Origin: SIG299 sp051880375
GTDB taxonomy: Bacteria; Bacillota; Clostridia; Lachnospirales; Lachnospiraceae
DNA: 64,000 bases
Assembly (NCBI GenBank): GCA_051880375.1
Contig: JBJENV010000017.1
Coordinates: 26,780-90,779, forward strand
Direction: 5' to 3'
The notes under the pieces were generated by a model. It saw nothing but the letters and a program-made list of their open reading frames with translations. It was not told the origin of the DNA and ran no database searches. Shown here one piece after another: positions 25,146-33,877 of the stretch (position 1 is the stretch's first letter; the number at the start of each line of letters is the position of its first letter). The position numbers and the translations under genes are program-made.

Positions 25146-26184
25146 ATGCTTTTCTTCCTTTCTTTAATGCCTCCGTAACCAGAGGATACCGCCACTTCAG
25201 TGTCGTCCTGTCTATCAGTCCGAACGGCTCTCCTTTCGTTGTAAAGTTTCCGTTATCCCACCAGAGACAAGGAACACCGATTTCCCCTGCCTTCGCTAAA
25301 AAATACTCTACCCATTCGATTCGGGAGGCTTCGTTCCCTTCCACCGGTTTACATACTGCACCAAACTCCCCGATGACTGCCGGAATTCCTTTGTCAAGAA
25401 ACAAAGTCTTTAAATCCACCATCAACCGGTCAATCTCTTTCGTGTCATGATTCCAGAGCCCTCTTCCCTTTGGGTCCAGGGCAAAATCATAAGGTTCATA
25501 GGCATGTACGGAGACAATCAGCTTGTCATCTCCCTCCGGTATGTCAAGATGTCTGATTCCTACACTGCAATTGGCCGCATAGCCCGGCAGCATCAGGCAG
25601 CGGTACGGATTATTTCCGCCGGAGGTGCGTATCGTATCAACAAAAACCTTATTTAAAGCATTTACCACGTCCCAGCCTTCCTGGTCACCGCCGTTCCACT
25701 CTAACTCTGTGCCGCGCTTTCTCGGCTCATTCATACCTTCAAAAATCAATCGTTCCCCGTAATCTTCAAACCGCTTTGCAATCTGCTTCCACACGGTACG
25801 AAGCTTGATTGCCGCCGCATCCAGATTTTCATAATACGGATCGTGCCAGTCTTCATGGTGAATATTTAAAATCACAAACGCTCCTCTTTTATATGCCCAG
25901 TCCACCAGCTCCTGCACACGGTTCATCCATGTCTCATCTATTTGATACTCGGGGGCTTCTCCCATGTGATTTTTCCAGCTGACCGGATAACGAATCACCT
26001 GAAAGCCCTCGTCTATTATTTTCTCTATCAATTTTTCTGTAGTCACCGGATTTCTCCAGGCCGTTTCCCACGCCTCCGGTGCCGACGCTTTCTCAATCGT
26101 ATCATTCACGGAATCCATGGTATCTCCCAGATTCCAGCCAAGCTTCATTTCTTTTACTAATTCATTCGCGGATAGTTTTCTCAT
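25123..26184 (-). CDS. Cytoplasmic GH5 endo-beta-glucanase/mannanase paralogue (GH5_4-like)
   Basis: GH5 barrel with MKLGWNLGDTMDS, NIHHEDWHD, FEGMNEPRKRG (acid/base Glu), VSVHAYEPYDFA and VIGEFGAVC (nucleophile Glu). It shares these blocks and the CLWWDNGNF ending with the lipoprotein GH5 at 21685-22875 but has no signal peptide, so it probably trims imported oligosaccharides. The ATG at 26184 is chosen because AGGAG lies 5 nt upstream; the frame could be read from TTG at 26205, but that codon lies inside the preceding terminator. It is the first gene after that terminator. Confidence 0.87.
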   Translation of the reverse strand: MRKLSANELVKEMKLGWNLGDTMDSVNDTIEKASAPEAWETAWRNPVTTEKLIEKIIDEGFQVIRYPVSWKNHMGEAPEYQIDETWMNRVQELVDWAYKRGAFVILNIHHEDWHDPYYENLDAAAIKLRTVWKQIAKRFEDYGERLIFEGMNEPRKRGTELEWNGGDQEGWDVVNALNKVFVDTIRTSGGNNPYRCLMLPGYAANCSVGIRHLDIPEGDDKLIVSVHAYEPYDFALDPKGRGLWNHDTKEIDRLMVDLKTLFLDKGIPAVIGEFGAVCKPVEGNEASRIEWVEYFLAKAGEIGVPCLWWDNGNFTTKGEPFGLIDRTTLKWRYPLVTEALKKGRKAYETAGKF

Positions 26185-26203
26185 AAAGCTCCTCATTTTA
26201 TTC

Positions 26204-26241
26204 AAAAAACCGCGGAGCAGGCGTAACCACCCGCCCCGCGG
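26204..26241 (-). terminator. Strong terminator between GH130_2 and the cytoplasmic GH5
   Basis: On the minus strand a 12-bp GC-rich stem (26230-26241 with 26210-26221, two G-T pairs) closes an 8-nt loop and ends in six T. It interrupts an otherwise continuous run of same-strand genes. Confidence 0.9.
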
Positions 26242-26266
26242 CCTTTTATGGGTAATTGTAGTCCGA

Positions 26267-27289
26267 TTATCTCCTACCCAAATCAGTATCGTCCCATCTT
26301 GTTACGCTGTGCTCCTTGATGTAAGCCACAATTTCGTCAAACTGACAGAAGGCAAGACCGACATAGCTGTCGGCAGCACCATAGTAGATGGCAATTCTAC
26401 CTGTCTCAGGGTCGTGAAGAGTTGCACATGGGAAGCATACGTTTGGAACGAAGCCTCTCTCTTCATACCACTCTTCCGGCGTGAGAAGGAAGGTATCACA
26501 ACGATACAGTACCTTGGACGGATCATTTAAATCCAGAATAGCACCACCGATGGAGTAAACATAACCGTTACAGGTTCCGCTGACTCCATGGTAGAACATT
26601 AACCAGCCCTCGGAAGTCTCAATCGGGGCTGCACCGCCACCAATCTTTAAGGACTCCCACCATTCGCTGCTGCGTCCCATGACATGTCTGTGCTTGCCCC
26701 AGTACTTAAGATCCGGGCTTTCGCTTAAGAAAATGTCGCCGAACGGAGTGTGACCCGAATCGGAAGGTCTGCTTAACATTACATAGTTGCCATTAATCTT
26801 ACGCGGGAAAAGTACTGCATTACGGTTGAATGGCAGGAACGGATTTTCCAGACGGGTAAAGGTCTTGAAATCTGTTGTCTTTGCCAGACCGATAGCAGCA
26901 CCATAGAAGTCCTGGCACCACATAATATAGTATGTATCCTCGATTTTAACGAGTCTTGGATCGTATGCATAGATTGGCTGGAATGGATTTCCTTCTTCAT
27001 CTACAAACTGAATCTTGTTTGGCTCAAACTCCCAGTGGATGGCATCCTTACTGTGACCAAGATAAATATGGGAAACACCGTCTGTCTGCTCACCACGGAA
27101 CACACCGATGAATTCATCCCCATAAGGCATAACTGCACTGTTGAAAATACGTGCAACACCTTCTACTGGATTTCTTCCGATAATCGGATTTTCTGTATAT
27201 CTCCATACCGGTGCATTCTTTAAACCTGCCGGTTTCTCCTGCCATGGCATTTTCGCTAAAGCAGGAGCAATCATCTTAATTTCGCTCAT
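26267..27289 (-). CDS. GH130 beta-1,4-mannooligosaccharide phosphorylase (GH130_2 type)
   Basis: Five-bladed propeller enzyme that phosphorolyses the non-reducing mannose of manno-oligosaccharides to mannose-1-phosphate. The sequence has NPIIGRNPVEGVARIFNSAV, the catalytic Asp in IYAYDPRLVKIEDTYYIMW, the phosphate-contact region FPRKINGNYVMLSRPSD and IGGGAAPIETSEGWLMFYHG. The length of 340 without an N-terminal extension fits subfamily 2, unlike the 390-residue GH130_1 at 44787. ATG with GAGGA upstream. It ends the first, promoter-proximal part of the mannan run. Confidence 0.87.
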   Translation of the reverse strand: MSEIKMIAPALAKMPWQEKPAGLKNAPVWRYTENPIIGRNPVEGVARIFNSAVMPYGDEFIGVFRGEQTDGVSHIYLGHSKDAIHWEFEPNKIQFVDEEGNPFQPIYAYDPRLVKIEDTYYIMWCQDFYGAAIGLAKTTDFKTFTRLENPFLPFNRNAVLFPRKINGNYVMLSRPSDSGHTPFGDIFLSESPDLKYWGKHRHVMGRSSEWWESLKIGGGAAPIETSEGWLMFYHGVSGTCNGYVYSIGGAILDLNDPSKVLYRCDTFLLTPEEWYEERGFVPNVCFPCATLHDPETGRIAIYYGAADSYVGLAFCQFDEIVAYIKEHSVTRWDDTDLGRR

Positions 27290-27342
27290 TGTTACGTCCT
27301 CATTTCAAAAAAGTATAAATATTTCTGTGCACAGTAACACGA

Positions 27343-28860
27343 TTATTCGCCAAAGTAGTTATCAAGAGCATCCTGTACCTGCTGCTTGTAAGTTTCCTGG
27401 AACTGAGCAGGAGTTACCGTACCGGCAATCAGGGAGTTGAAGTCGTAGCCGATATCCATGGAATTCCAAAGGTCAGACATCGTCCTGGAACCACATTCAT
27501 ACATTACTGCGAAATTCTCTTCCTGTAACTGAGGATCGCTTGCATTTTCGCTGTACCACCAGTTCAGAGCTGCCTTGTCATCACGATACTTGACAGTAGT
27601 TTCGATATCGCCGGCAAAGTTCCAGAAATCGTACATTACGTTGAATACCTTTTCCGGCTCCTGAACGCCTGCAGGGATAATGAAATCACCGGTTGGAAGT
27701 AAGTTTTCACCAGGGTTAGTATCCTTGTTACCGGATGGGCCAACCGGCCAGCGAACATATACGGTATCCCATGTTAAGTTCTTTTCAGGAGTGGTGATAG
27801 AGTAGTCACCGTTTGCATTCTGAATCCATACAGCAATTGGGAAGAAAGCAATGTTACCTTCACGGTACTGAGCTCTCATGGTATCCCATGGAGAAGCACC
27901 TTCTGCTAAGTCATATGGATAGCATACATTATAGGTGTTATACATATCGTAAACCATCTGAAGAACCTGAGCAACTTCAGGGCTGGATAACGTTTCTGTC
28001 TTACCCTGGGCAATGCTTGCGCCGTTGGACATCATTAACTGCTCAAATGTTTCACCAATGTAACCACAGTAACCGTACTGATCCATCTGACCATCCCCGT
28101 CAGTATCCTGTGTCAGTACCTGACAGTATTCAATGAACTTATCCCAGGTCCATTCGCCACGATCCCACAGATCGCGTGGGTCTTCCAGGTTATTGTCTTC
28201 CAACATCTGCTTATTGAATGCTAATGGATAAGTAGCAGCAACAACGTTTTCTGCCTTTACAGGGGAGAAGATACAAGCCTTACCGTCGCCAAGGTCAAAG
28301 TAAGTTGCAATCTTCTGTGTGGTAAAGATATCGTGGTCTGCAGGAAGAATGGTTCTAAGGTCAAGAGCGAGACCATTCACCTGTGCAGGAATCGCCATAC
28401 CGGCATCGGTAAGGTAAACGTCACAGTCAGGAGCACCTGCTAAGATGGAAGTATTGATGGAGTCCTTCGTACCTTCATAGGTTAAGTTCTCCCAGTAGAA
28501 AGTAACGTCGTACTTCTCCTCAATCCTCTTAACGTTATCCCACTTATACTGTGCAATCTGACGGTTAAGTTCCTTTGTCTTCTTTGTTTCTTCGCTATCA
28601 CCCGGTGCCTCCTGAGCATTTACCCAGTCAGGAGATACATCCATGCTTTCATTGCTGCTGTCATAGTACTGGTACCACCAGGTACCGATGGAGATTTCTT
28701 CGTTCTTTCCGCTTGCGACGGATGGAACGGATGGTTTGTTCTCATCACCGCTTACAGGTGCATCGGTTGGAGTTGGGCTCTTGGCATTGTTGCCACAAGC
28801 TGCCATGGAGCAAGTTAATGCAGCTGCAAGAACTACAGCCATTACTTTTCTTAATCTCAT
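27343..28860 (-). CDS. Family 1 extracellular solute-binding lipoprotein (oligosaccharide ABC importer)
   Basis: Binds imported oligosaccharides and delivers them to the permease pairs upstream in the operon. A lipoprotein signal with lipobox MAAC (Cys22) is followed by a Ser/Thr/Pro linker. The body has the family-1 fold with WWYQYYDSSNE near residue 60, LTQDTDGDGQMDQYGYC (a Ca-site-like Asp cluster) and a Trp-rich C-terminal half. 505 residues. ATG preceded by AAGGAGGA. It is the second solute-binding gene of this locus; the other is the fused 993-residue protein at 40226-43207. It probably corresponds to the mannan-oligosaccharide binder of Roseburia loci. Confidence 0.88.
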   Translation of the reverse strand: MRLRKVMAVVLAAALTCSMAACGNNAKSPTPTDAPVSGDENKPSVPSVASGKNEEISIGTWWYQYYDSSNESMDVSPDWVNAQEAPGDSEETKKTKELNRQIAQYKWDNVKRIEEKYDVTFYWENLTYEGTKDSINTSILAGAPDCDVYLTDAGMAIPAQVNGLALDLRTILPADHDIFTTQKIATYFDLGDGKACIFSPVKAENVVAATYPLAFNKQMLEDNNLEDPRDLWDRGEWTWDKFIEYCQVLTQDTDGDGQMDQYGYCGYIGETFEQLMMSNGASIAQGKTETLSSPEVAQVLQMVYDMYNTYNVCYPYDLAEGASPWDTMRAQYREGNIAFFPIAVWIQNANGDYSITTPEKNLTWDTVYVRWPVGPSGNKDTNPGENLLPTGDFIIPAGVQEPEKVFNVMYDFWNFAGDIETTVKYRDDKAALNWWYSENASDPQLQEENFAVMYECGSRTMSDLWNSMDIGYDFNSLIAGTVTPAQFQETYKQQVQDALDNYFGE

Positions 28861-28886
28861 TGTGTTTGTCCTCCTTAAATTCTAAT

Positions 28887-31800
28887 CTACTTTGCTGTAA
28901 TTGTGTAGTCATAAACTACAACTGCCTTAACCTGAAGACCTAAGCCGTTTGCTGTAAGATCCTTTATTGCTTCTGCAGAAAACTCGAATGTAAGCTCAGT
29001 GCCTGTATTACCGTCGATGTTTAAGAAGCCCCAGTCATTGAATGCAGGTGCTGCGCCTTCTGCATAGAACTTTGCATCGGTAAGCTTTGGCCATCCGTCT
29101 ACGTAAGCAATAGGTGTGAGGTTACCCCAGTCATTACCAGGAACCAATGCAATAGTAAGCTTTACAGTTGCACCGTTATCCATGCCCGCAAAGTCAGAAG
29201 CAGGAATGTGATGTGCGCTGTAGTCACCTACATATTCGCCGTTAAACTTACCTGTTACAGCGTCAGCTGGCTCCTCAACTACAGGAGTTTCCGGAGTTGC
29301 TGCTTCACCATCTGTATACACTTCCCAGTTAATGGTGTATTCTACGCCATCACCCTTGGAAAGATATAAGCAAACAACCGGCTGGCCTTCTTCTTTGTTG
29401 AAGTCAATGGTCTTTGCTACGAAAGAAGTAGAATCCTTCTGCCACCAGTCACCTGTTACAATATCCGTGAAACCAAGGAAAAATGTTGTATCACTTGTGA
29501 ACTTGATGCCCTTAACGGTTGCAGGGTCTAAATCACCGATTAAATCAGCTAAGAAGAGATCCTTCTGTGTCCACCAACCGGAATCTGCGAAAGTAAGGGA
29601 GCCCTTGTAAGCTACGTTACCTTCGATTGTGTCAGTCGTTGGATCAATTATCGGTTCGGAAGGAACGATGATTTCCTTGCTGCCGCCGGTATAAACTTCC
29701 CAGGTAATAGTGTATTCTACGCCGTCACCCTTAGAAAGTGCCAAACATAAATCCCAATCATCTCCAAGCTCCATGCTATGAATTACAAACGGACCTTCCA
29801 CGTTGTCTGTCTGAACCCAGTTGCCGTTTACGTCCTTGAACCCAAGAACGAAGTTGGTATCTGCTGTAAACTTAATTGCTGTAATTTCTTCCGGTGCTAC
29901 GGTGCCGATGATGTCAGCCTTTGCATCCTTCCAGGAAAGCTGTGTCCACCAAGCGGTATCGGAGAAAGTCGTGGAACCTGTGAAAGCTACCGTACCGTCA
30001 GCTACCTGAATGGTAGGATCTTCCTTCACAACTTCTACTGCAGGCTCCTCTTCTTCTGTCTTTGCTTCTACTACATACTTACCAACGCGGACACCATAAA
30101 CTTCCCAATTGGTCTGTGCTTCAAACTGGAGTCTTGCACCCCATTCCGCCTGGTTTTCACCAACTGCTGCTACGATCTGCTCGTATGTGATGTATGCCTT
30201 GTCGCCGGTGCAAATAGCCTGGCCCTGTGCTACTCTGGTCCATGCTGCTACGCCGTTTGGTGTTGCATCCGGGAATACGCACCACATGCTGCCGTCTTCA
30301 CTCTTATAGGAGATTTCAAGGATGGAACCAGGTACTAATGCAGCAAGAAGTTCTTCTGTGAAATCTGCACCGTTCTGTCCCCAGCCACCGCCGCTTGTTA
30401 CATAACCTTCGAAATCAACGAAGCTGCCCATAACCGGATATTCTACAAATGTACCAACTGCAACACCGTAAACTTCCCAGTTGGTCTGTGCCTCGAACTG
30501 AAGTCTTGCACCCCAGTTAGCCTTATCGTCGCCTACTGCTGCTACAATCTGATCATATGTGATATATGCTGTTTCGCCATCGCAAATTGCCTGACCCTGT
30601 GCTACTCTGGTCCATGCTGCTACGCCGTCTGGTGTTGCATCCGGGAATACTAACCACATGGAGCCGTCTTCACTCTTATAAGAAACCTTAACTGCTGTAC
30701 CAGGAACGATGGCAGCAAGAAGCTCTTCTGTGAAATCTGCACCGTTCTGTCCCCAGCCGCCGCCGTTACATACATAACCGTCGAATTCGGTAGGATTCGT
30801 CATGGCTACGTTCTTGCTGTAGGTACCAACCTTAATGCCGTAAACTTCCCAATTGGTCTGTGCCTCGAACTGAAGTCTTGCACCCCAGTTAGCCTTATCT
30901 TCACCTACTGCTGCCACAATCTGCTCATATGTAATCTGTGCCTTGGACATTGCATCGTTGATGGTTGCCTGACCCTGTGCTACTCTGGTCCATGCTGCTA
31001 CGCCGTCCGGTGTTGCATCCGGGAATACGCACCACATGCTGCCGTCTTCACTATGGAAGTCAATTTCAAGTGCTGTACCAGGAACTAAAGCATCTAAAAG
31101 TTCCTGTGTGAAGTCTGCGCCGTTCTGTCCCCAGCCGCCGCCGTTACATACGTAACCTTCAAATTCCTTCACGTTGCTGAGTGCATAAACGGAGTAATCC
31201 ACTTCGTCCATTGCCGGCCAGTTAAACGCAACGGTTGTATCACCCTTTAAGGTGTTACCTGCCGCATCGAAGAAACGAATGTCGTCAATATAGAATTCAC
31301 CGCAAACGCCTGCATCGGAAGCACCGTTATCTGTTGTCATACCAACATAAATGATGTTGAACGCATCTGCTACAAGCTCGCAGCCTGCAGGAATACTTGC
31401 TGTAACAATCTTAGGATTTTTCTTTTCCGTATAAACGGACCAGGAACCTAACTTATTCTTATCTGCTTGGGCGCCCCACCAGGAACCGATTTCACCGGAT
31501 ACTGCGTAGAACTTGCCATCGCTGTGTGCGGTAGCGATAACCATTTCAACACCTGCTACCTTTGCTACATCAGCACCCAGGAAGCTGGATACATCGATTG
31601 CTACGAAAGGTGCCTTACTGGAGCCGGTTGTGTTAACAACCTTTAATGCCTTGCTTCCGTTGAAATCAACGATAGAAAGGTCAACATTAGCGGAACGTGC
31701 ATGAGACATGTACGCATCTACAAATCCCATGTTTCCGTCTTCGAATGTAATACTGGCGTTTTCGATAGTTACATTCTGTGGAGCCGGAGCCGTCGTTGGT

Positions 31801-31937
31801 TCCGGAGCCTTCGTTGGTTCTGTTGTCGGCGCTGTTGTTGGTGTTACATCATTGCCGGTCTGCTTTTCCCCGCAAGCAACCATGGACAATGCCATGACAG
31901 CTGCCATTACTACTGCGAAAAATCTTCTCTTTTTCAC
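28887..31937 (-). CDS. Large modular surface lipoprotein with repeated carbohydrate-binding-like modules
   Basis: 1016 residues, not recognised as a known family. A lipoprotein signal with lipobox MVAC (Cys22) is followed by a Thr/Pro/Glu linker (30-54). Then: a beta-sandwich-like domain (about 56-250, ITFEDGNMGFVDAY ... EFYIDDIRFFDA); three near-identical A modules (about 258-373, 383-496, 506-621) with GGGWGQNGADFT, FPDATPDGVAAWTRVAQGQA and WGARLQFEAQTNWEVYG; an acidic linker; two B modules (about 646-752, 771-878) with WWTQ and LSKGDGVEYTI.WEVYT; and a C-terminal module (895-1016). No catalytic motif is evident. Exposed Trp in repeated modules suggests multivalent glycan capture. The start is GTG at 31937 with GGAGG 8 nt upstream; a nearer ATG is out of frame. 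It lies between the permeases and the solute-binding lipoprotein. Confidence 0.85.
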   Translation of the reverse strand: MKKRRFFAVVMAAVMALSMVACGEKQTGNDVTPTTAPTTEPTKAPEPTTAPAPQNVTIENASITFEDGNMGFVDAYMSHARSANVDLSIVDFNGSKALKVVNTTGSSKAPFVAIDVSSFLGADVAKVAGVEMVIATAHSDGKFYAVSGEIGSWWGAQADKNKLGSWSVYTEKKNPKIVTASIPAGCELVADAFNIIYVGMTTDNGASDAGVCGEFYIDDIRFFDAAGNTLKGDTTVAFNWPAMDEVDYSVYALSNVKEFEGYVCNGGGWGQNGADFTQELLDALVPGTALEIDFHSEDGSMWCVFPDATPDGVAAWTRVAQGQATINDAMSKAQITYEQIVAAVGEDKANWGARLQFEAQTNWEVYGIKVGTYSKNVAMTNPTEFDGYVCNGGGWGQNGADFTEELLAAIVPGTAVKVSYKSEDGSMWLVFPDATPDGVAAWTRVAQGQAICDGETAYITYDQIVAAVGDDKANWGARLQFEAQTNWEVYGVAVGTFVEYPVMGSFVDFEGYVTSGGGWGQNGADFTEELLAALVPGSILEISYKSEDGSMWCVFPDATPNGVAAWTRVAQGQAICTGDKAYITYEQIVAAVGENQAEWGARLQFEAQTNWEVYGVRVGKYVVEAKTEEEEPAVEVVKEDPTIQVADGTVAFTGSTTFSDTAWWTQLSWKDAKADIIGTVAPEEITAIKFTADTNFVLGFKDVNGNWVQTDNVEGPFVIHSMELGDDWDLCLALSKGDGVEYTITWEVYTGGSKEIIVPSEPIIDPTTDTIEGNVAYKGSLTFADSGWWTQKDLFLADLIGDLDPATVKGIKFTSDTTFFLGFTDIVTGDWWQKDSTSFVAKTIDFNKEEGQPVVCLYLSKGDGVEYTINWEVYTDGEAATPETPVVEEPADAVTGKFNGEYVGDYSAHHIPASDFAGMDNGATVKLTIALVPGNDWGNLTPIAYVDGWPKLTDAKFYAEGAAPAFNDWGFLNIDGNTGTELTFEFSAEAIKDLTANGLGLQVKAVVVYDYTITAK
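29304..30002 (-). repeat. Two tandem B-module repeats, about 375 bp period
   Basis: These encode two related modules of about 107 residues (30002-29682 and 29627-29304) sharing WWTQ, IKFT(A/S)DT, LGF and LSKGDGVEYTI.WEVYT. More diverged than the A repeats. Confidence 0.8.
30075..31166 (-). repeat. Three tandem A-module repeats, about 372-378 bp period
   Basis: Units at 31166-30819, 30791-30450 and 30422-30075 encode modules of about 115 residues. Long nucleotide stretches are shared, for example GTTCTGTCCCCAGCC and GCTACTCTGGTCCATGCTGC in each copy, which suggests recent duplication or gene conversion. Confidence 0.9.
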
Positions 31938-31968
31938 TTTTTCATCCTCCTTTTTTTGCTGAGGTGTT

Positions 31969-32940
31969 TTAGCCTACGATACCGCTTCGCTCTACACCTT
32001 CTATAAAATATCTCTGGAGCAACAGATAAATCAGTACAATCGGTAAGAGTACCAAAAGGATACCCGCATCCAGATACAGTTCCTGCAGGGTAACATTCAT
32101 GATTTTGTCTTCGTTCGCAATCACTGCCTGAAGAACAGAAATTCTCTTACTGATTACGATTTTATCGCTGACCAGAAATAGATTCGAATAAAATGTGTCA
32201 TTGAACTGCCATACCAGGGAGAATACGGTAACCGTAATTACTGCCGGGGATGCGTTCCTTAACATGATGTTAAAATAAGTATACCACATTCCGGCACCAT
32301 CTACAAATGCTGCTTCTTCAATTTCCTTCGGAAGTCCCCGGAAGAACTGATTGAAAATGTAGATATATAAACCGGACCGGACACCACATCCTAAGATGGA
32401 CATGATGTACAATGGCCATGTAGTACCCATTAAGTTGATTGGAGCACCTTTGATTGCTGTGAAAATACCTGCCGGGTCAAAGTTACGGAAGGTTACATAC
32501 AGCGGAAGCATAATGGTATGGACAGGTAACACGATGGTTACTACCACACACCCAAACAAAAGCTTCTTAAACGGAAAGTCAAATCTGGCAAACCCGTAAC
32601 CAACCATGGAACAAATTAATACCTGTATGATAGTTAAGGAGATAACAAACACGATATTTTTTGTAATGGTCGGCCAGTAGTCCATACGGAGCATTGCCAG
32701 CTTAAATTTTTCCAGCGTCGGATGCTCAGGAATAACGAAAACCATCGGATTCATGGCATCTGAGTCGGAGGAAATTGCGTTAACAAACATACCGATAACC
32801 GGAGAGAGAATGACATAACATACGCCGGTAATAATCGCAATCTGCAGAACGGTCAGTAAAAACTTTTTGATGTCGTTCATTAAAAGCATCTGCTGATATG
32901 GATCCTGTATGGTCTTTTTCAAATCGAACTTCTTCATCAT
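31969..32940 (-). CDS. Carbohydrate ABC transporter permease (MalG type), pair 2
   Basis: Membrane subunit of a family-1 sugar importer, 323 residues with about six membrane spans. The cytoplasmic EAA loop reads EIEEAAFVDGAGMWYTYF; the usual closing LP is LR here. ATG at 32940, with GGAGGA upstream; the second ATG one codon later is equally possible. Its partner is the permease 13 bp upstream. It follows DUF5696 and precedes the modular lipoprotein. Confidence 0.9.
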   Translation of the reverse strand: MMKKFDLKKTIQDPYQQMLLMNDIKKFLLTVLQIAIITGVCYVILSPVIGMFVNAISSDSDAMNPMVFVIPEHPTLEKFKLAMLRMDYWPTITKNIVFVISLTIIQVLICSMVGYGFARFDFPFKKLLFGCVVVTIVLPVHTIMLPLYVTFRNFDPAGIFTAIKGAPINLMGTTWPLYIMSILGCGVRSGLYIYIFNQFFRGLPKEIEEAAFVDGAGMWYTYFNIMLRNASPAVITVTVFSLVWQFNDTFYSNLFLVSDKIVISKRISVLQAVIANEDKIMNVTLQELYLDAGILLVLLPIVLIYLLLQRYFIEGVERSGIVG

Positions 32941-32953
32941 TCTTCCTCCTTTC

Positions 32954-33877
32954 TTAGTTATAGTAGAATGTCTTCTTCTGTATAAATCCTACCACGACCA
33001 CCAGAATAACACAGGTAACCAAAGTGCTTACAATGGTCATTACAGAGCCAACACCGTAGTTAAACTGGTTGAAGGTTGTGGTGTTTGCCAGCTTAAGAAT
33101 TTCACTTTCTTCAAAGCTGTCCACGATGGTGTAAACCACGTTGGTAATGATATGCGGCATTACCATTGGGAAGGTGATTTTCCAGAAGGTTTCATAACCG
33201 GTGGCACCCTCAATCTTTGCTACCTCGTAAAGGGAGCTTGGAATGGACTGAAGTGCGGCGATGAAGATAACAATCTGTACACCGGACATGGAAATAATGT
33301 CGTTGATTCGACCTACCGCAGAGGTGATGTAGTTCATCATCTTCGCCGGAAGACCGAGGTTCATAAACATGTTAATCAAGTAATCAATATCAAAGGCAAT
33401 GGAAGAGCTGGCTGCCGACATATCTGCCGACTGTGCGGCCACACCGCCCTGCATCATCTGAGCACTCATTTCCATGGCATCCATGATGGCACCGGAGCCT
33501 AAGATTACCGGCAGGAAGAAGATGGCACGAATTGCCGCTCTTCCCGGGAACTTCTTGTTCAAAATCATTGCCATGAACAAACTGAAGAAGATAATTAACG
33601 GAACGTCTATCAGCATATTCATGATAGATGAGGTCAGTGTCTGCTTAAAGTAGCCGTGCTCTAAGAACGCATAGCGGTAATTCTCCCAGCCTGCCGGAAA
33701 TAATGTGTAGCCACCGTTAATGGCATCCATTTGCAGTGTGTTAAAGGAAAACTGCACGGTCTGGAATAAGGAACGTACGTAAATAACGATGAAGCCTACC
33801 AGCCATGGAAGAATAAACAGATAGCCTGTAATCATTCTCTTACGCGTCAGAGATAATCTTTTTTTCTTCTTTTTCAT
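32954..33877 (-). CDS. Carbohydrate ABC transporter permease (MalF type), pair 2
   Basis: 307 residues, Lys/Arg-rich N terminus (KKKKKRLSLTRKR) and about six spans. The EAA loop is LYEVAKIEGATGYETFWK followed by ITFPMVMP. The ATG directly follows the DUF5696 stop (TAAATG), which suggests coupled translation. An unusual Met/Ala/Ser-rich periplasmic stretch (about 130-160, MDAMEMSAQMMQ) separates two spans. No ATPase gene accompanies this pair. Confidence 0.9.
   Translation of the reverse strand: MKKKKKRLSLTRKRMITGYLFILPWLVGFIVIYVRSLFQTVQFSFNTLQMDAINGGYTLFPAGWENYRYAFLEHGYFKQTLTSSIMNMLIDVPLIIFFSLFMAMILNKKFPGRAAIRAIFFLPVILGSGAIMDAMEMSAQMMQGGVAAQSADMSAASSSIAFDIDYLINMFMNLGLPAKMMNYITSAVGRINDIISMSGVQIVIFIAALQSIPSSLYEVAKIEGATGYETFWKITFPMVMPHIITNVVYTIVDSFEESEILKLANTTTFNQFNYGVGSVMTIVSTLVTCVILVVVVGFIQKKTFYYN

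Noticed and set aside
30075..31166. CRISPR-like or non-coding tandem repeat
   Set aside because: Units are about 370 bp, in frame and encode homologous protein modules without spacers.
32909..33502. 197-codon open frame opposite the permease genes
   Set aside because: Antisense to two well-supported permeases, with no domain or start signal.
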